Assembly: GCA_021324935.1 (NCBI GenBank)
Contig: JAJPIE010000072.1
Location: 32,023 to 96,022, forward strand
DNA: 64,000 nucleotides
Source of the DNA: Acidobacteriota bacterium
GTDB lineage: Bacteria; Acidobacteriota; Terriglobia; Acidiferrales; UBA7541
Direction: 5' to 3'
In this document: piece by piece, positions 1-9,186 of the stretch
Numbering within the stretch: the stretch's first letter is position 1
Layout of the letters: each line of letters begins with the position of its first letter
Notes under the pieces: model-generated
Told to the model about the DNA's origin: nothing
Seen by the model: the letters and a program-made list of their open reading frames with translations, nothing else
Database searches by the model: none
Position numbers and translations under genes: made by a program

Positions 1-762
1 AACCAGGGAATCCACCCGGCCCAGCACATCGAAGGCGTGCCGCGCCGCTTCGCCAAGATTTGAGGCCAAGCCGAAATATCCGCCGTAGGCGGCGTCGGCG
101 TGGATGCGAAAACCAAATTTTTCGCGTAATTCGAGGATCTCGGGCAAGGGGTCGACGGATCCCGTGGCCGTGGTTCCGATCGTTGCAACGACTGTGCCTA
201 TGTCACCGCGCGAAAGCTCCTCGCGCAGCTTGCTGAGATCCATGCGGCCCCGCGCGTCGCACTCCACTGCCGCAAACGGTAGCTGCAGCACCGCACTGAT
301 CCGTCCATGCGTGTAATGCGCCTGTTCGCTGGCGAGAATTCTCTTCTCAGGAGCCAGCCGGCCGGAAACCCAGAGGGCTTCCAGGTTGGCCATCGTGCCG
401 CCTCCGCACAAATGACCGAGATGTTCGTGCCAGCCAAGCATGGCCGCGATTCCCGCCACCGCTTCCTTCTCCATCGCCGAGGTCGCACGGCCGCCGTCCA
501 GCGCGTGATTGTTCGGATTGATCCACTGCGTCAACGAGTAGGCGAGCCGCGCGACGGGATGCGGAGGTTTGAGCATCTGACCCGCGTATAGCGGATGGCA
601 GTAAGGGTAATTGTCCCGCAGCCGATCAGCCACTGCGCCAAGTACTTCGGAGATGCGGTTTTTCCCCGGGACTTGCCCGGCGAATTCGGGAAGTTCCGCG
701 AAGCCCTCGTCCAAACGGCCCAGCGCTTCCCACAGGAGTTTCAGGTTCTCTTTATCCAGCAT
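1..762 (-). CDS. PLP-dependent group II amino-acid decarboxylase, partial
   Basis: Partial gene running off the left edge; only the N-terminal ~254 residues are present. The translation from the ATG at 762 contains a group II decarboxylase core: a PNNH segment, a CGGGTMANL segment typical of the cofactor phosphate site, and HADAAYGG, the conserved Asp motif that holds the pyridine nitrogen of PLP. The catalytic lysine lies outside the window. The start has AGGA 9 nt upstream. It lies 51 nt downstream of the TolC-like gene on the same strand, so it may be the last gene of the export operon. Family members decarboxylate aromatic amino acids, glutamate or diaminobutyrate; the substrate cannot be told from this part. 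Confidence 0.85.
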   Translation of the reverse strand, partial: MLDKENLKLLWEALGRLDEGFAELPEFAGQVPGKNRISEVLGAVADRLRDNYPYCHPLYAGQMLKPPHPVARLAYSLTQWINPNNHALDGGRATSAMEKEAVAGIAAMLGWHEHLGHLCGGGTMANLEALWVSGRLAPEKRILASEQAHYTHGRISAVLQLPFAAVECDARGRMDLSKLREELSRGDIGTVVATIGTTATGSVDPLPEILELREKFGFRIHADAAYGGYFGLASNLGEAARHAFDVLGRVDSLV

Positions 763-813
763 GCGTTGGGTTCCTGGCGGGAAATTTGATTTGCGGCATG
801 GAGAAAGCTCTGA

Positions 814-2142
814 TTATTCCAGCACCTTGTCCAGTTGCCCCGCGGTCTTGAGCAGATCGAGCTGCGCCTGCTGGCGGCGGAAATTGGCATCTAGATAGGC
901 CATCCACTTATCATTTTCGTCGAGACGCGCTTTTTCGACATCACGCAGGTTCACTTTGCCTTCGCCGAACTGGGACTCCAGCACGGCGACATTCTGCTGC
1001 GCCAGTTGCAATTCCAGACGAGCAACCTCTTTGGCGGCATCCGCCTGCTGCACTTTGCGTGATTTCTGGCGCACATCGGCGCTCACCTGGCTGCGCGTGC
1101 TGCTCAAATTGATCTTTGCGGCGGCCAAATTGACTTCTGCGAGGTGCACGCTGGCCCGTGTTTTCGCGCTGAAAATTGGAACGTTAATGTTCACACCGGC
1201 ATTGAGATTGTTGTACTGGAAGCTCTGCGTGATGTTGGTGTAGTTGTTGAAGTTGTATTTTGCGAGAACATCGTAAATGGTGACGAGCTGCAGCGTGGGC
1301 CAGTAGCCGCGCTTTTCTCCCTTCAAGCGGAATTCCTTGCCTCTCACGTCGGATTCGGCAGCAAGCAGGCTGGTATTGTTCTGCGTGGCGAGTGCAATCA
1401 GGTTGGCACCTTCCTGCTCCGCGGCGCCTGGCAAATCCTCCGGGGTGACCTCCAGTGGCTGATCGGGGGGCAGGCCTAACTGGTTGCGCAAGTAAACTTC
1501 GAGTTCATCCTGGCGTCCCTCGAGTTGTAGGATGCGTTCCTGGACCTGGGCGCGCGTGAGCATCGCCTTGGTCACCTCGACTGGAAGTTCAAACCCTTCG
1601 CCCTCGCGCTCTTTGGTGACGTCCACAATTTTGTCGGCGCTGTCCTTCTCCGCGCGCAACAACTCCAATGCGTGGCGGACCTTTACGAGTTCCAGGTAAC
1701 CCGAAGCAACCCGTACCATAACGGCGTTTTTTGTATCCTCCAGAACCGCTCGTTGCGTCTTCACATCCTCTTGTTGTTGTTTCACCAAACCACTGAGCGG
1801 GGCGTTGAAGATATCCTGGGTGTACGTGATACTGAACAGTGCCGGTGGCCGGCCGCCGGGGGTTTCCGGCAAGCCGTAGGTGTATCCAGCGCCTGAACCA
1901 GCATAGAGGTTGGGGAGAAACTCGGAGTGTGTGAGCTGTGCGTTGTCCTGGGCGGCTTGCACTTGCAGCTTGGCCAACTGGATGTCCTTGCTGTTGGTCA
2001 GCGCCAATTCGACGGAGTGTTTCAGCGTCAGCATTACGGGGACGCCATTGGCCACAGGCACGGGCCCCGGCGCCTCCTGCGCAAAGGCCAGCGAGCTACC
2101 AGCCAGAAGAATCGCAACAGGAAATGCGTGCTTCAACGCCAT
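814..2142 (-). CDS. TolC-family outer-membrane efflux channel
   Basis: A 442-residue TolC/OEP-family protein: the outer-membrane duct of a tripartite exporter. A signal peptide ending near AFAQ precedes two repeats of long amphipathic helices rich in Gln, Ala and Leu, the usual OEP pattern, and the length matches the family. An in-frame GTG lies at 2157, but ATG at 2142 is preferred because GGGAGG sits 6-8 nt upstream. The permease gene stop is only 18 nt before this start, so the two are almost certainly co-transcribed. It should pair with the HlyD-like adaptor encoded at 4358-5641. Substrate unknown. Confidence 0.9.
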   Translation of the reverse strand: MALKHAFPVAILLAGSSLAFAQEAPGPVPVANGVPVMLTLKHSVELALTNSKDIQLAKLQVQAAQDNAQLTHSEFLPNLYAGSGAGYTYGLPETPGGRPPALFSITYTQDIFNAPLSGLVKQQQEDVKTQRAVLEDTKNAVMVRVASGYLELVKVRHALELLRAEKDSADKIVDVTKEREGEGFELPVEVTKAMLTRAQVQERILQLEGRQDELEVYLRNQLGLPPDQPLEVTPEDLPGAAEQEGANLIALATQNNTSLLAAESDVRGKEFRLKGEKRGYWPTLQLVTIYDVLAKYNFNNYTNITQSFQYNNLNAGVNINVPIFSAKTRASVHLAEVNLAAAKINLSSTRSQVSADVRQKSRKVQQADAAKEVARLELQLAQQNVAVLESQFGEGKVNLRDVEKARLDENDKWMAYLDANFRRQQAQLDLLKTAGQLDKVLE

Positions 2143-2159
2143 ACAGTTTCCTCCCACTT

Positions 2160-3365
2160 CTATTCGTAGCGCAGCGATTCAATCGGCTCGAGGACCGCGG
2201 CCTGCTTGGCCGGAAGCCAGCCGAAGAAGAGTCCCGTCGAACATGAAACCAGGAATGCCACAATCACGCTCATCCCGGAAATCGGCACACGCAAATTGCC
2301 GGGCAGGACCTGCTGCACGAGCACGGGAATTCCCACGCCGATCAGGATGCCGATCACCGCGCCGCCACCGCTGATGAGAAATGCTTCAATCAGGAACTGC
2401 CACATGATCTCGCGCTGCGCCGCGCCAATGGCCTTGCGAATCCCGATTTCCCGGGTGCGTTCCTTCACCGTGACCAGCATGATATTCATGATGCCTATGC
2501 CGCTGATCAGCAGCGCGATGAAAGCGATGACAATCAGCACAATGCGCAGCGCCATGGCGATGGTCCGGGCCGTCGCAAGAATTGCCACGAGCGTCTGCAC
2601 GTCGTAATTGGCTTCCGAGGGATGGCGGCTTTTGAGCAATCGGTTCAATTGACGCGCGACAATGGCGACTTTGTCCGGTCCGCTGGTCTGCACCTGCAAC
2701 GTGTTGAGAACTTCGGTTCCCGTGTAGTACTTGATCAGCGAGAACGGGATGATGACCGACTCCTTCTGAAGTTCGGACAACCCGAAAGTTTCGGCTCGCT
2801 CCTGGAAGACGCCGATGACGGTAAAGGTCAGTTCGCCCATATGGAGTTCGCGGCCCACGGGATTTTCCACGCCAAAGACCTTTTCGGCGAGATCCTTGGT
2901 GATGATGCAGACCTTGCTGCGCGACTGCATGTCCGCGGCATCGAAGTAGCGCCCGCGCAAAATAATCAGGCGGCGGATCTGCTGATAGCCATCGGTTACG
3001 CCGATCAATCGCACAGGTCGTGTCTGCCCATGCACCACGACGGCCATGGGCAGATCGTCGAAGCCCGCGACCACCACGGCGTCCGGAATCTCCGCCTTCG
3101 CCGCTTCCATATCGGCTGGTGTTATCTGGAAACTGAGCGGCTGGGCTTTTTCGGGCGTTTTGATCATCTCCGCCCACACCAGATTCGAACCCATGGCTTC
3201 AATGCGGGAGATGACGAATCTCTGGCTGGTCAGGGCAACCGTAACCACCAGCACGATGGAAGCGCTTCCGATGATGACGCCGATGGAGGTGAGCACGGCG
3301 CGCAATTTATTGGCGCGCAAAGCGTCCACGGCAACGGCAAAAGCTTCTCGAATATGCATGCGCAT
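2160..3365 (-). CDS. MacB-like ABC transporter permease (FtsX domain)
   Basis: A 401-residue permease with the MacB layout: one N-terminal membrane helix (about 24-45), a large periplasmic MacB-PCD domain (about 50-260), then three C-terminal helices forming the FtsX domain with the typical RTREIGIRKAIGA segment and an ending like PIESLRYE. MacB-type systems act by mechanotransmission and need an ATPase; here no ATPase is fused to the protein or encoded in the cluster. It sits between a TPR gene and the TolC-like gene, 19 nt after the former. ATG at 3365 or the in-frame ATG at 3359 may be the start; neither has a strong ribosome site. Substrate unknown. Confidence 0.9.
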   Translation of the reverse strand: MRMHIREAFAVAVDALRANKLRAVLTSIGVIIGSASIVLVVTVALTSQRFVISRIEAMGSNLVWAEMIKTPEKAQPLSFQITPADMEAAKAEIPDAVVVAGFDDLPMAVVVHGQTRPVRLIGVTDGYQQIRRLIILRGRYFDAADMQSRSKVCIITKDLAEKVFGVENPVGRELHMGELTFTVIGVFQERAETFGLSELQKESVIIPFSLIKYYTGTEVLNTLQVQTSGPDKVAIVARQLNRLLKSRHPSEANYDVQTLVAILATARTIAMALRIVLIVIAFIALLISGIGIMNIMLVTVKERTREIGIRKAIGAAQREIMWQFLIEAFLISGGGAVIGILIGVGIPVLVQQVLPGNLRVPISGMSVIVAFLVSCSTGLFFGWLPAKQAAVLEPIESLRYE

Positions 3366-3384
3366 GATGTAAGAAAAATCCCGC

Positions 3385-4389
3385 TTACGGATTGCCCAAC
3401 TGTTTTACTGCTTCCTGCGCCGGCTTATACTTTGCATTAAGTTTCAGGGCCGCTTCATATTCCGCGCTGGCGCCTGCGGCATTTTTGCGGCGCTCTTCCA
3501 ATTGGCCGAGCCAATAATGTGCCGTCCAAGGACGCGGGTACTCGGAATTCATCGGGGCCGTCTGCAAATAGTCGCGCAGCAACTTCCCGGCATCGTCCAG
3601 TTTCTGCCCCTGCAGGATGAGCGCCACGCCGCGGTAGAACTTTCCACGAGGATCCTGCGGAGCCAGTCGTTCGCCCTGATCCGCGACGGCCAGCAATTGC
3701 GCGGCATTTTTGCGCTTCAGGCAGTAGTCACCGATGTCGTAGATGCGCTTCGCGGCCTTGGGTTTGCATTCCAGAGCCTTGGCCATTTCCAAATCCGCGC
3801 TTGCATAATCCTTTTTCTGTTCCCGGCAATTGCCAGCTGCGTAATGACCTTCCGCCGCGTCCATGCTCATCAATTTTTGGATGAGCGGCTGCGCCTTGTC
3901 TTCGCCGCCGCCGACCATGCCCGGCGCCGCGCAATCGTATTCGATCAGGTTCTGCATGGCTTCAAAGTTGTGCGCGTCAAGCCGCACCGCGGCTTCGAAT
4001 TCCTTCTGCGTTTTGCGTGCAAAGGAGTAGGCGGAGAGCATGGAAGCATGGTCCGCTTTGGCGCCATACGCTTCGCCAAGCAAGCGATGAATTTCGGAAT
4101 TTTCCGGGCTGAGGGAAACCGCTTTTTCGCCAGCGCTCACGGCGGCGTCGTACTGCTCTAATTGCAGGTAGGAGCGCGAAAGCAGAGCGTAGAGATCGCC
4201 GTTCCGGGAATCAGAGGCGGAAGCGTTTTTCAGAATTTCGATGGATTTGTTGTAGTCGCCCCTGGCGAATGCCTGCATGGCAGCGTCCAGCGCGGAACTG
4301 TCCGCCCCGGCAAGCCCGGGCAAGAGCGCCAGGCACAGTACCACTACTCCGATGGCGTTATAAACCCGCACTGCTCCCGCTCGGAACAT
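3385..4389 (-). CDS. TPR-repeat periplasmic protein
   Basis: A 334-residue protein with an N-terminal signal segment (about 12-29, ending near AGA) and several tetratricopeptide repeats, for example around residues 30-65, 67-100, 195-230 and 285-325. TPRs bind protein partners; no enzymatic motif is visible. The start has GGAG 8 nt upstream. It overlaps the 3' end of the adaptor gene by 32 nt and precedes the permease by 19 nt, so it is embedded in the exporter operon, where an ATPase gene would usually lie. It may be an assembly or substrate-capture partner, which is inference. Confidence 0.85.
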   Translation of the reverse strand: MFRAGAVRVYNAIGVVVLCLALLPGLAGADSSALDAAMQAFARGDYNKSIEILKNASASDSRNGDLYALLSRSYLQLEQYDAAVSAGEKAVSLSPENSEIHRLLGEAYGAKADHASMLSAYSFARKTQKEFEAAVRLDAHNFEAMQNLIEYDCAAPGMVGGGEDKAQPLIQKLMSMDAAEGHYAAGNCREQKKDYASADLEMAKALECKPKAAKRIYDIGDYCLKRKNAAQLLAVADQGERLAPQDPRGKFYRGVALILQGQKLDDAGKLLRDYLQTAPMNSEYPRPWTAHYWLGQLEERRKNAAGASAEYEAALKLNAKYKPAQEAVKQLGNP

Positions 4390-5641
4390 TGGGGGTCTCC
4401 ATGTTCACCACACGCACCGTCATGCCGTCATGAAAGTCTGTGTCGCCCGGCAAGGCGATCACATCGTCCTGGCTGAGGCCGCTGACGACTTCATAGTTGG
4501 TTGCATCGGCGATGCCAACCTGTATCAGTCGCCGCTCAAGCAGGGAATTTCCGACCCCGCTCTTCACGACGAAGACAAAACTCTGGCCGCCCACCATGTC
4601 CACCGTGCCGCGGGGGACGGTGAGCACGTTCAGGCGCTGGCGGGAATTGATGCGCACATTGACATTCGTGTTGGGCAGAAGTTCCAGCTTCTCGTTGTCC
4701 ACCGAACACAAGAGTTCTCCAACGCTTCGGGAACCCCGCGGGACCACCTGCTTCGGGGCGATTTCCGTGCTCCCCTGCCAGACGCGGGTCGGCAGAGCGT
4801 CCCAGGTGATTTTCACCGGAAGGCCCGGCTCAAGGCCGCCCATTTCCGGCTCGTCAATGAAGGCGCGCACGCGCACCTTGTGGAGATCCGCCATTTCCGC
4901 CAGCAGATCGCCGACCTTCACGTAATCGCCGGTCTTTACGGGGAGCGCGTACAAGGTGCCGTCCGTGGTGGCGGTGATGCGGCCCTGACGGACTTTTTCC
5001 TCGAGCGCGGCGACGTCGCTCTGCGCCTGTTGAACGGCAAGCTCCCCCCGCGAGCTGTCGAGGTGCACCTGGCGGTCAAATTCCTGTTTTGCGGCCTGCA
5101 ACCGGTTTACTTCGGCTCGCGCCTTGATAAGCGATAGGTCGTTGGATGCCAGCTCGTCTTTAGTGGCCGCGCCTTGCGCTAGCAAGCGCGTCAGGGCGTC
5201 CTGATTGCGTTGCAAACGGTCGCGCTCAGCAACCGCTTTGGCCAGGTCGCCGTTCATGCGCGCAGCGTCATCGGGGCGGCCGCCAGCAAGCGACTGCCGA
5301 AGGTCATCCTGGGCGCGCAAAAGCCTGGACTTGGCGGCGGCGAGTTGCGCGGCCACGTCCTTGACGTCCAGCTCCAGCAGAAGCTGGCCTTTCTTCACGT
5401 TCTGTCCTTCTGTGACATGCACTTTTTGCACAAAGGTATCGAATTGCGCCCGAATGGTGAAAGGCGAAATGGGCTCCACTTTTCCGTTGCTCACGATGGA
5501 AGAGACGATGTTCTGCCGCACCGGCCGCACGGCGGCAATTTTAGCCACGGGCTGGCGGCCGCTGACTTTGATCAGTACAAACGCGATGATTCCTGCCAGG
5601 AGCAGGAAAAGCAGCGTCCGGTTGCGCAGCTTCTTATCCAT
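4358..5641 (-). CDS. HlyD/MacA-family periplasmic adaptor subunit
   Basis: A 427-residue membrane-fusion protein. One membrane anchor (about 7-24) is followed by a split biotinyl-lipoyl domain (about 55-95 and 205-245), a central coiled coil of about 100 residues rich in Ala, Gln, Leu and Arg, and the beta-barrel and membrane-proximal domains (about 245-410). AGGA lies 5 nt before the ATG at 5641. It is the first gene of the operon with the TPR protein, FtsX permease and TolC-like channel, and should bridge the inner-membrane permease and the outer-membrane duct. Confidence 0.9.
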   Translation of the reverse strand: MDKKLRNRTLLFLLLAGIIAFVLIKVSGRQPVAKIAAVRPVRQNIVSSIVSNGKVEPISPFTIRAQFDTFVQKVHVTEGQNVKKGQLLLELDVKDVAAQLAAAKSRLLRAQDDLRQSLAGGRPDDAARMNGDLAKAVAERDRLQRNQDALTRLLAQGAATKDELASNDLSLIKARAEVNRLQAAKQEFDRQVHLDSSRGELAVQQAQSDVAALEEKVRQGRITATTDGTLYALPVKTGDYVKVGDLLAEMADLHKVRVRAFIDEPEMGGLEPGLPVKITWDALPTRVWQGSTEIAPKQVVPRGSRSVGELLCSVDNEKLELLPNTNVNVRINSRQRLNVLTVPRGTVDMVGGQSFVFVVKSGVGNSLLERRLIQVGIADATNYEVVSGLSQDDVIALPGDTDFHDGMTVRVVNMETPNVPSGSSAGL

Positions 5642-5891
5642 AAATTCCTGAAATCGAATTGACCTTTGGCATCAGTTCCGGTGAAACCCAGCGATCTTCC
5701 GGCATTGCGGGCGCGCCGGCTTGCGGAATCGGCTCGCGGCCTTTCGGACTGGTGCTACGGATGCTTAACCTAAAGTCTATCAGGAGGTTAGGTGTTTTCT
5801 CCACTCTCATCCGCCGTGCCATCAGATGCTTCGAGGGTGCCTGGGGGATGCCGTCAACTCCTTCCTTGCAAAGGTGTTGCGCCGGGCATGG

Positions 5892-5906
5892 TACACTGTC
5901 GGTACC
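5892..5906 (+). promoter_or_regulatory. Putative leaderless -10 box (TACACT)
   Basis: TACACT at 5892-5897 lies 9 nt before the ATG at 5907 and no Shine-Dalgarno sequence is visible, so transcription may begin at or near the start codon. The same TACACT-N9-ATG layout occurs before the MBL gene at 18948. No convincing -35 box. Confidence 0.35.
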
Positions 5907-6068
5907 ATGGAATCGCCGGTATCTCCGCTCCCTGAAAAAAAGCCGCAGCAGCCCACTGCGGTGGCGTCGCCGGTTCTGCATCGCGTCTGCATCCAGTGCA
6001 ACAACATGTTCCGCGTGACTCCCGACAAATTCGATGCCAGGCAGTGCCCAAACTGTCACAAGGGCTAG
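5907..6068 (+). CDS. Small zinc-ribbon protein
   Basis: A 53-residue protein with two CxxC knuckles (Cys28/Cys31 and Cys47/Cys50) in a compact C-terminal zinc ribbon, after a Pro/Gln-rich N-terminus. In-frame codons continue upstream to 5826, but the ATG at 5907 directly precedes the conserved-looking part and follows a TACACT box. It stands alone between the divergent export operon and the ABC-2 genes. The role is unknown; such short ribbons usually bind nucleic acid or protein partners. The regular Cys spacing supports a real gene, but its size keeps the call tentative. Confidence 0.55.
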   Translation: MESPVSPLPEKKPQQPTAVASPVLHRVCIQCNNMFRVTPDKFDARQCPNCHKG

Positions 6069-6205
6069 CGGTCCTCCCTCTCGAACTTGCGGTCTGGCAT
6101 GCCGGGGAGAATTCGCCTTGCTGTGATATTTTCCGGAGTGCTTCCGCGTATAGTAAGGCAGCAAGCGGTGCGTCCAGAAAACCAATTCAAAACGAGGTTC
6201 TGCTC

Positions 6206-6958
6206 GTGATCGAAACGCGGGGACTAAGCAAACGGTTCCAGGACAAGAAGCGAGGGGAAATTCGCGCCGTCGACAGCGTGAGTTTCACCTGCAAGCCCGG
6301 GCAAATCTATGGCCTGCTGGGCGCCAACGGCGCGGGCAAAACCACCACATTGCGCATGCTGGCAACCATCCTGGAACCCAGCGACGGCACGGCCATCGTC
6401 TGCGGCCATGACGTGATCGAAGAACCCGAGAAGGTGCGTGCCAACGTAGGTTTTCTTTCCACGGCAACCGCGCTTTACCCGCGGCTGACGGCGCAGGAGA
6501 TGGTGGAATACTTCGGCCAGTTGAATGGAATCTTTGGCGTCGAATTGAAAAAGCGCGTGGACGAGATCTTTAGCTGCCTGGACATGAACACTTTCCGCGA
6601 TCGCCGCTGCGACAAGCTTTCCACCGGCATGAAGCAGAAGACCTCCATCGCCCGCACGCTGATCCACGATCCGCAGGTGATGATCTTCGACGAGCCCACG
6701 CTGGGCCTCGACACCATGACTGCGCGCACGATTATCGAGTTCATCCGCGAGTGCCGGCAGCGCGGCAAGACGGTGATTTTTTCCACGCACGTGATGAGCG
6801 AAGTGGAAAAGCTCTGCGATGTCATCGGCATTATCCATAACGGCAAACTTCTCGCGGAAGGTCCTCTCCCCGAGCTCCGCCGGAATTATTCCGAGAATGA
6901 CCTGGAAGAAATTTTCGTAAAGGTCGTTGGCCCGCACTGCGCCAGCGCGGAGGCATGA
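6206..6958 (+). CDS. ABC-2 type exporter ATP-binding protein (NatA-like)
   Basis: A 250-residue ABC ATPase of the NatA/CcmA class. It has Walker A (GANGAGKTT), a signature helix with LSTGMKQK, Walker B (VMIFDEPTLGLD) and the H-loop STHVMSE. The reading frame is open upstream to 5996, but the GTG at 6206 is chosen because GAGG lies 8 nt before it and homology begins there. The stop overlaps the permease start in ATGA, so translation is coupled. With the permease it should export an unknown substrate such as sodium or a small toxic compound. Confidence 0.92.
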   Translation: MIETRGLSKRFQDKKRGEIRAVDSVSFTCKPGQIYGLLGANGAGKTTTLRMLATILEPSDGTAIVCGHDVIEEPEKVRANVGFLSTATALYPRLTAQEMVEYFGQLNGIFGVELKKRVDEIFSCLDMNTFRDRRCDKLSTGMKQKTSIARTLIHDPQVMIFDEPTLGLDTMTARTIIEFIRECRQRGKTVIFSTHVMSEVEKLCDVIGIIHNGKLLAEGPLPELRRNYSENDLEEIFVKVVGPHCASAEA

Positions 6959-8178
6959 TCGCCATGAATCTGCAGGCCATTGGCGTCATTTACCGCAAGG
7001 AGCTGACCGAATGGGTCCGCGACCGCCGCACGCTGATTTCCACGGTGGTGGTGCCGCTTTTGCTCTTTCCGGTCCTTATTCTTGGTTTCAGCTATCTTGC
7101 CGTCCGCCTGGTTGGCCAGGCCCAAAAGGAAATTCCCAGCGTCATGATTATCGGCGGAGAGGATTCGCCCGGAGTGGTTGCGGCGCTGCAAAAAGTGGAC
7201 ACGCTGAAAATCGTGCCGTATTCCGCGGACTGGAAAAATCAGATCTCCGAAAAAATAATCCGCGCTGCGGTGGAGATTCCCCAGGGGTTTCAGACTTCTC
7301 TTGACACCAACGAAGACAAAACAGTCACGATTTACTTTTACGAGGGAGAGATCAAATCTTCGTTCGGCGCAGAACACATCGAAAAATCCCTGAAGGACTA
7401 TCGCGATCAGGTGGTGAAAGATCGGCTCGCAGCCAGGAGCCTGGCCGCCTCGATTCTGACGCCCTTCGAAATCAAGCAGCAAAACGTCGCGCCCCCGGAA
7501 AAGGTCAGTGGCGCCACGGTCGGCGGCTTTATCGGCTACCTGGTGATCTTGCTTTGCATGACGGGGGCCATGTATCCCGCCATCGACCTGACCGCCGGCG
7601 AAAAGGAACGCGGCACGATGGAGACCATTCTTTCCAGTCCCGTCTCCCGCGTGAATCTCGTCCTCGGAAAATTCCTTCTGGTGCTCAGCGCCGCGCTGGC
7701 GACGGCGGCGCTTTCCGTCCTATCGATGGGTATTTCGTTCGCCGGCATGAAGCACTTCAATACCTCGGTCCAGAGCGGACGCGGCGAAGCGGCCGCGCTT
7801 GTTTTGCAATTGGGCCCCAAGCCGGTGCTGCTCATTTTTGCCATGGCCCTGCCGCTGGCCGTTTTCTTTGCCGCGGCATTGATGACCATTGCCCTGTTCG
7901 CCAAAACTTATAAGGAAGCGCAAAGCTATCTCACCCCGATGACCTTCGTGGTGGTCATCCCCGCGGTGGCCTCTCTTCTCCCGGGAGTGGAACTGACGCC
8001 CAAACTCGCTCTCGTCCCCATTCTTAGTAACAGCCTGGTGTGCAAGGAAATCATTGCCGGTACCTATCACTGGAACTCCATCGCACTTATCTTCGGCTCC
8101 ACTTGCTTGTATGCGGCGATTGCGCTGTTTCTTGCGGTGAAAATGTTCCAGCGTGAGGATGTACTGTTCCGCTCCTGA
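6955..8178 (+). CDS. ABC-2 type exporter permease (NatB-like)
   Basis: A 407-residue membrane protein with the NatB/ABC-2 layout: a first helix near residues 24-46, a periplasmic region of about 150 residues, then five or six helices between about 185 and 400. The segment GEKERGTMETILSSPVSR is the conserved cytoplasmic loop of ABC-2 permeases. It begins in the ATGA overlap with the ATPase gene. A GC-rich hairpin without a T tract follows the stop (8186-8225). Confidence 0.92.
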   Translation: MIAMNLQAIGVIYRKELTEWVRDRRTLISTVVVPLLLFPVLILGFSYLAVRLVGQAQKEIPSVMIIGGEDSPGVVAALQKVDTLKIVPYSADWKNQISEKIIRAAVEIPQGFQTSLDTNEDKTVTIYFYEGEIKSSFGAEHIEKSLKDYRDQVVKDRLAARSLAASILTPFEIKQQNVAPPEKVSGATVGGFIGYLVILLCMTGAMYPAIDLTAGEKERGTMETILSSPVSRVNLVLGKFLLVLSAALATAALSVLSMGISFAGMKHFNTSVQSGRGEAAALVLQLGPKPVLLIFAMALPLAVFFAAALMTIALFAKTYKEAQSYLTPMTFVVVIPAVASLLPGVELTPKLALVPILSNSLVCKEIIAGTYHWNSIALIFGSTCLYAAIALFLAVKMFQREDVLFRS

Positions 8179-8183
8179 GCCGA

Positions 8184-8226
8184 TTCCCGCCGGCCGCCGT
8201 CCAAACGAAGGAAGCCGCCGGCGGGG
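8184..8226 (+). terminator. GC-rich hairpin after the ABC-2 operon
   Basis: CCCGCCGGC (8186-8194) pairs perfectly with GCCGGCGGG (8217-8225), with TTCCC/GGGAA extension at the base. No T run follows, so it may act with Rho or only as a stabilising 3' end. Confidence 0.45.
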
Positions 8227-8262
8227 AACAAACCTCCCGGCCAATTCGTTTCTTCCACTGAG

Positions 8263-9186
8263 ATGATTCGCCTTCTGCGCATAGTCGCGATCCTCGCGTT
8301 CGCTCCGCCGCTGCTGGCGGCGGTGATGGGCTGGCTGGCGGCGCCGAATTTTCTGCACCCCGCGCGGCGCCCGTTGACTCCGGATCTGCTGCGCGAAGCG
8401 GATGCTTCTTTTGCGGTTACGCGCTCGCACCGCGAGGATTTTCAGGTGACCGCCCCGGATGGCGCGATCCTGCGCGGCTGGAAGGTGCGCCCGCCGAATC
8501 CGAACGACTCCTGGGTACTGTTGTTCCACGGCGTTGCTGACAACCGCATCGGCGTGATCGGCCAATCGGAGTTTCTGCTGCGCGCCGGCTATAGCGTGAT
8601 GATGATGGACGCGCGCGCGCACGGGGAAAGCGGCGGCGCGATGGCCACCTACGGCTGGCTGGAGCGTTACGACACGCACCCTATCGTCGATGCGCTCGAA
8701 AAGGAAGAACATCCGGCTCACCTGTTCGCGCTTGGCGAATCCATGGGCGCGGGGATCGCCTTGCAATCGGCGGCGGTGGAACCGCGCATCGAGGCCGTCG
8801 TCGCCGAAGCGCGGTTCGCCAGCCTTCGCGAGGCTTCGTACGACTACGCTGGGCCTCAGGAATATCCGTTGCTGGGGAAGATTCTGTTCGCCCCGGGAGC
8901 GTGGATGATGCTGCGCCGGGGCGGACAACTGGCGGGATTCCCCGCGGCTGACGTTTCCCCGGAGAAGGCGATGGCTTTCCGCCCGATTCCGGTGCTGCTG
9001 ATCTGCGACCTGGCGGATACCACGCTTCCCTGCCGTCATGCCGAGCGGATCTACGCCGCCGCGCGCGGGCCGAAATCGCTCTGGATGGTGCCGGGAGCGT
9101 TTCATACGGCGGCCCTGGGTTTCGCGCCGGTGGAATTCCGCCGCAGGGTATTGAGCTTTTATTTGCAGACTCGGGCTAGCCGCTGA
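8263..9186 (+). CDS. Alpha/beta hydrolase (serine esterase-like)
   Basis: A 307-residue alpha/beta-hydrolase with an N-terminal hydrophobic anchor (about 4-26), so probably membrane-tethered. The oxyanion region shows LLFHGVADN, the nucleophile elbow is GESMG (Ser160), the acid is likely the Asp of DLADTTLP and the base the His of GAFHTAAL. The order fits the BAAT/BEM46-like acyl hydrolases. No Shine-Dalgarno is obvious before the ATG. Its 3' end overlaps the convergent HisKA-only gene by 11 nt. Substrate unknown. Confidence 0.85.
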   Translation: MIRLLRIVAILAFAPPLLAAVMGWLAAPNFLHPARRPLTPDLLREADASFAVTRSHREDFQVTAPDGAILRGWKVRPPNPNDSWVLLFHGVADNRIGVIGQSEFLLRAGYSVMMMDARAHGESGGAMATYGWLERYDTHPIVDALEKEEHPAHLFALGESMGAGIALQSAAVEPRIEAVVAEARFASLREASYDYAGPQEYPLLGKILFAPGAWMMLRRGGQLAGFPAADVSPEKAMAFRPIPVLLICDLADTTLPCRHAERIYAAARGPKSLWMVPGAFHTAALGFAPVEFRRRVLSFYLQTRASR

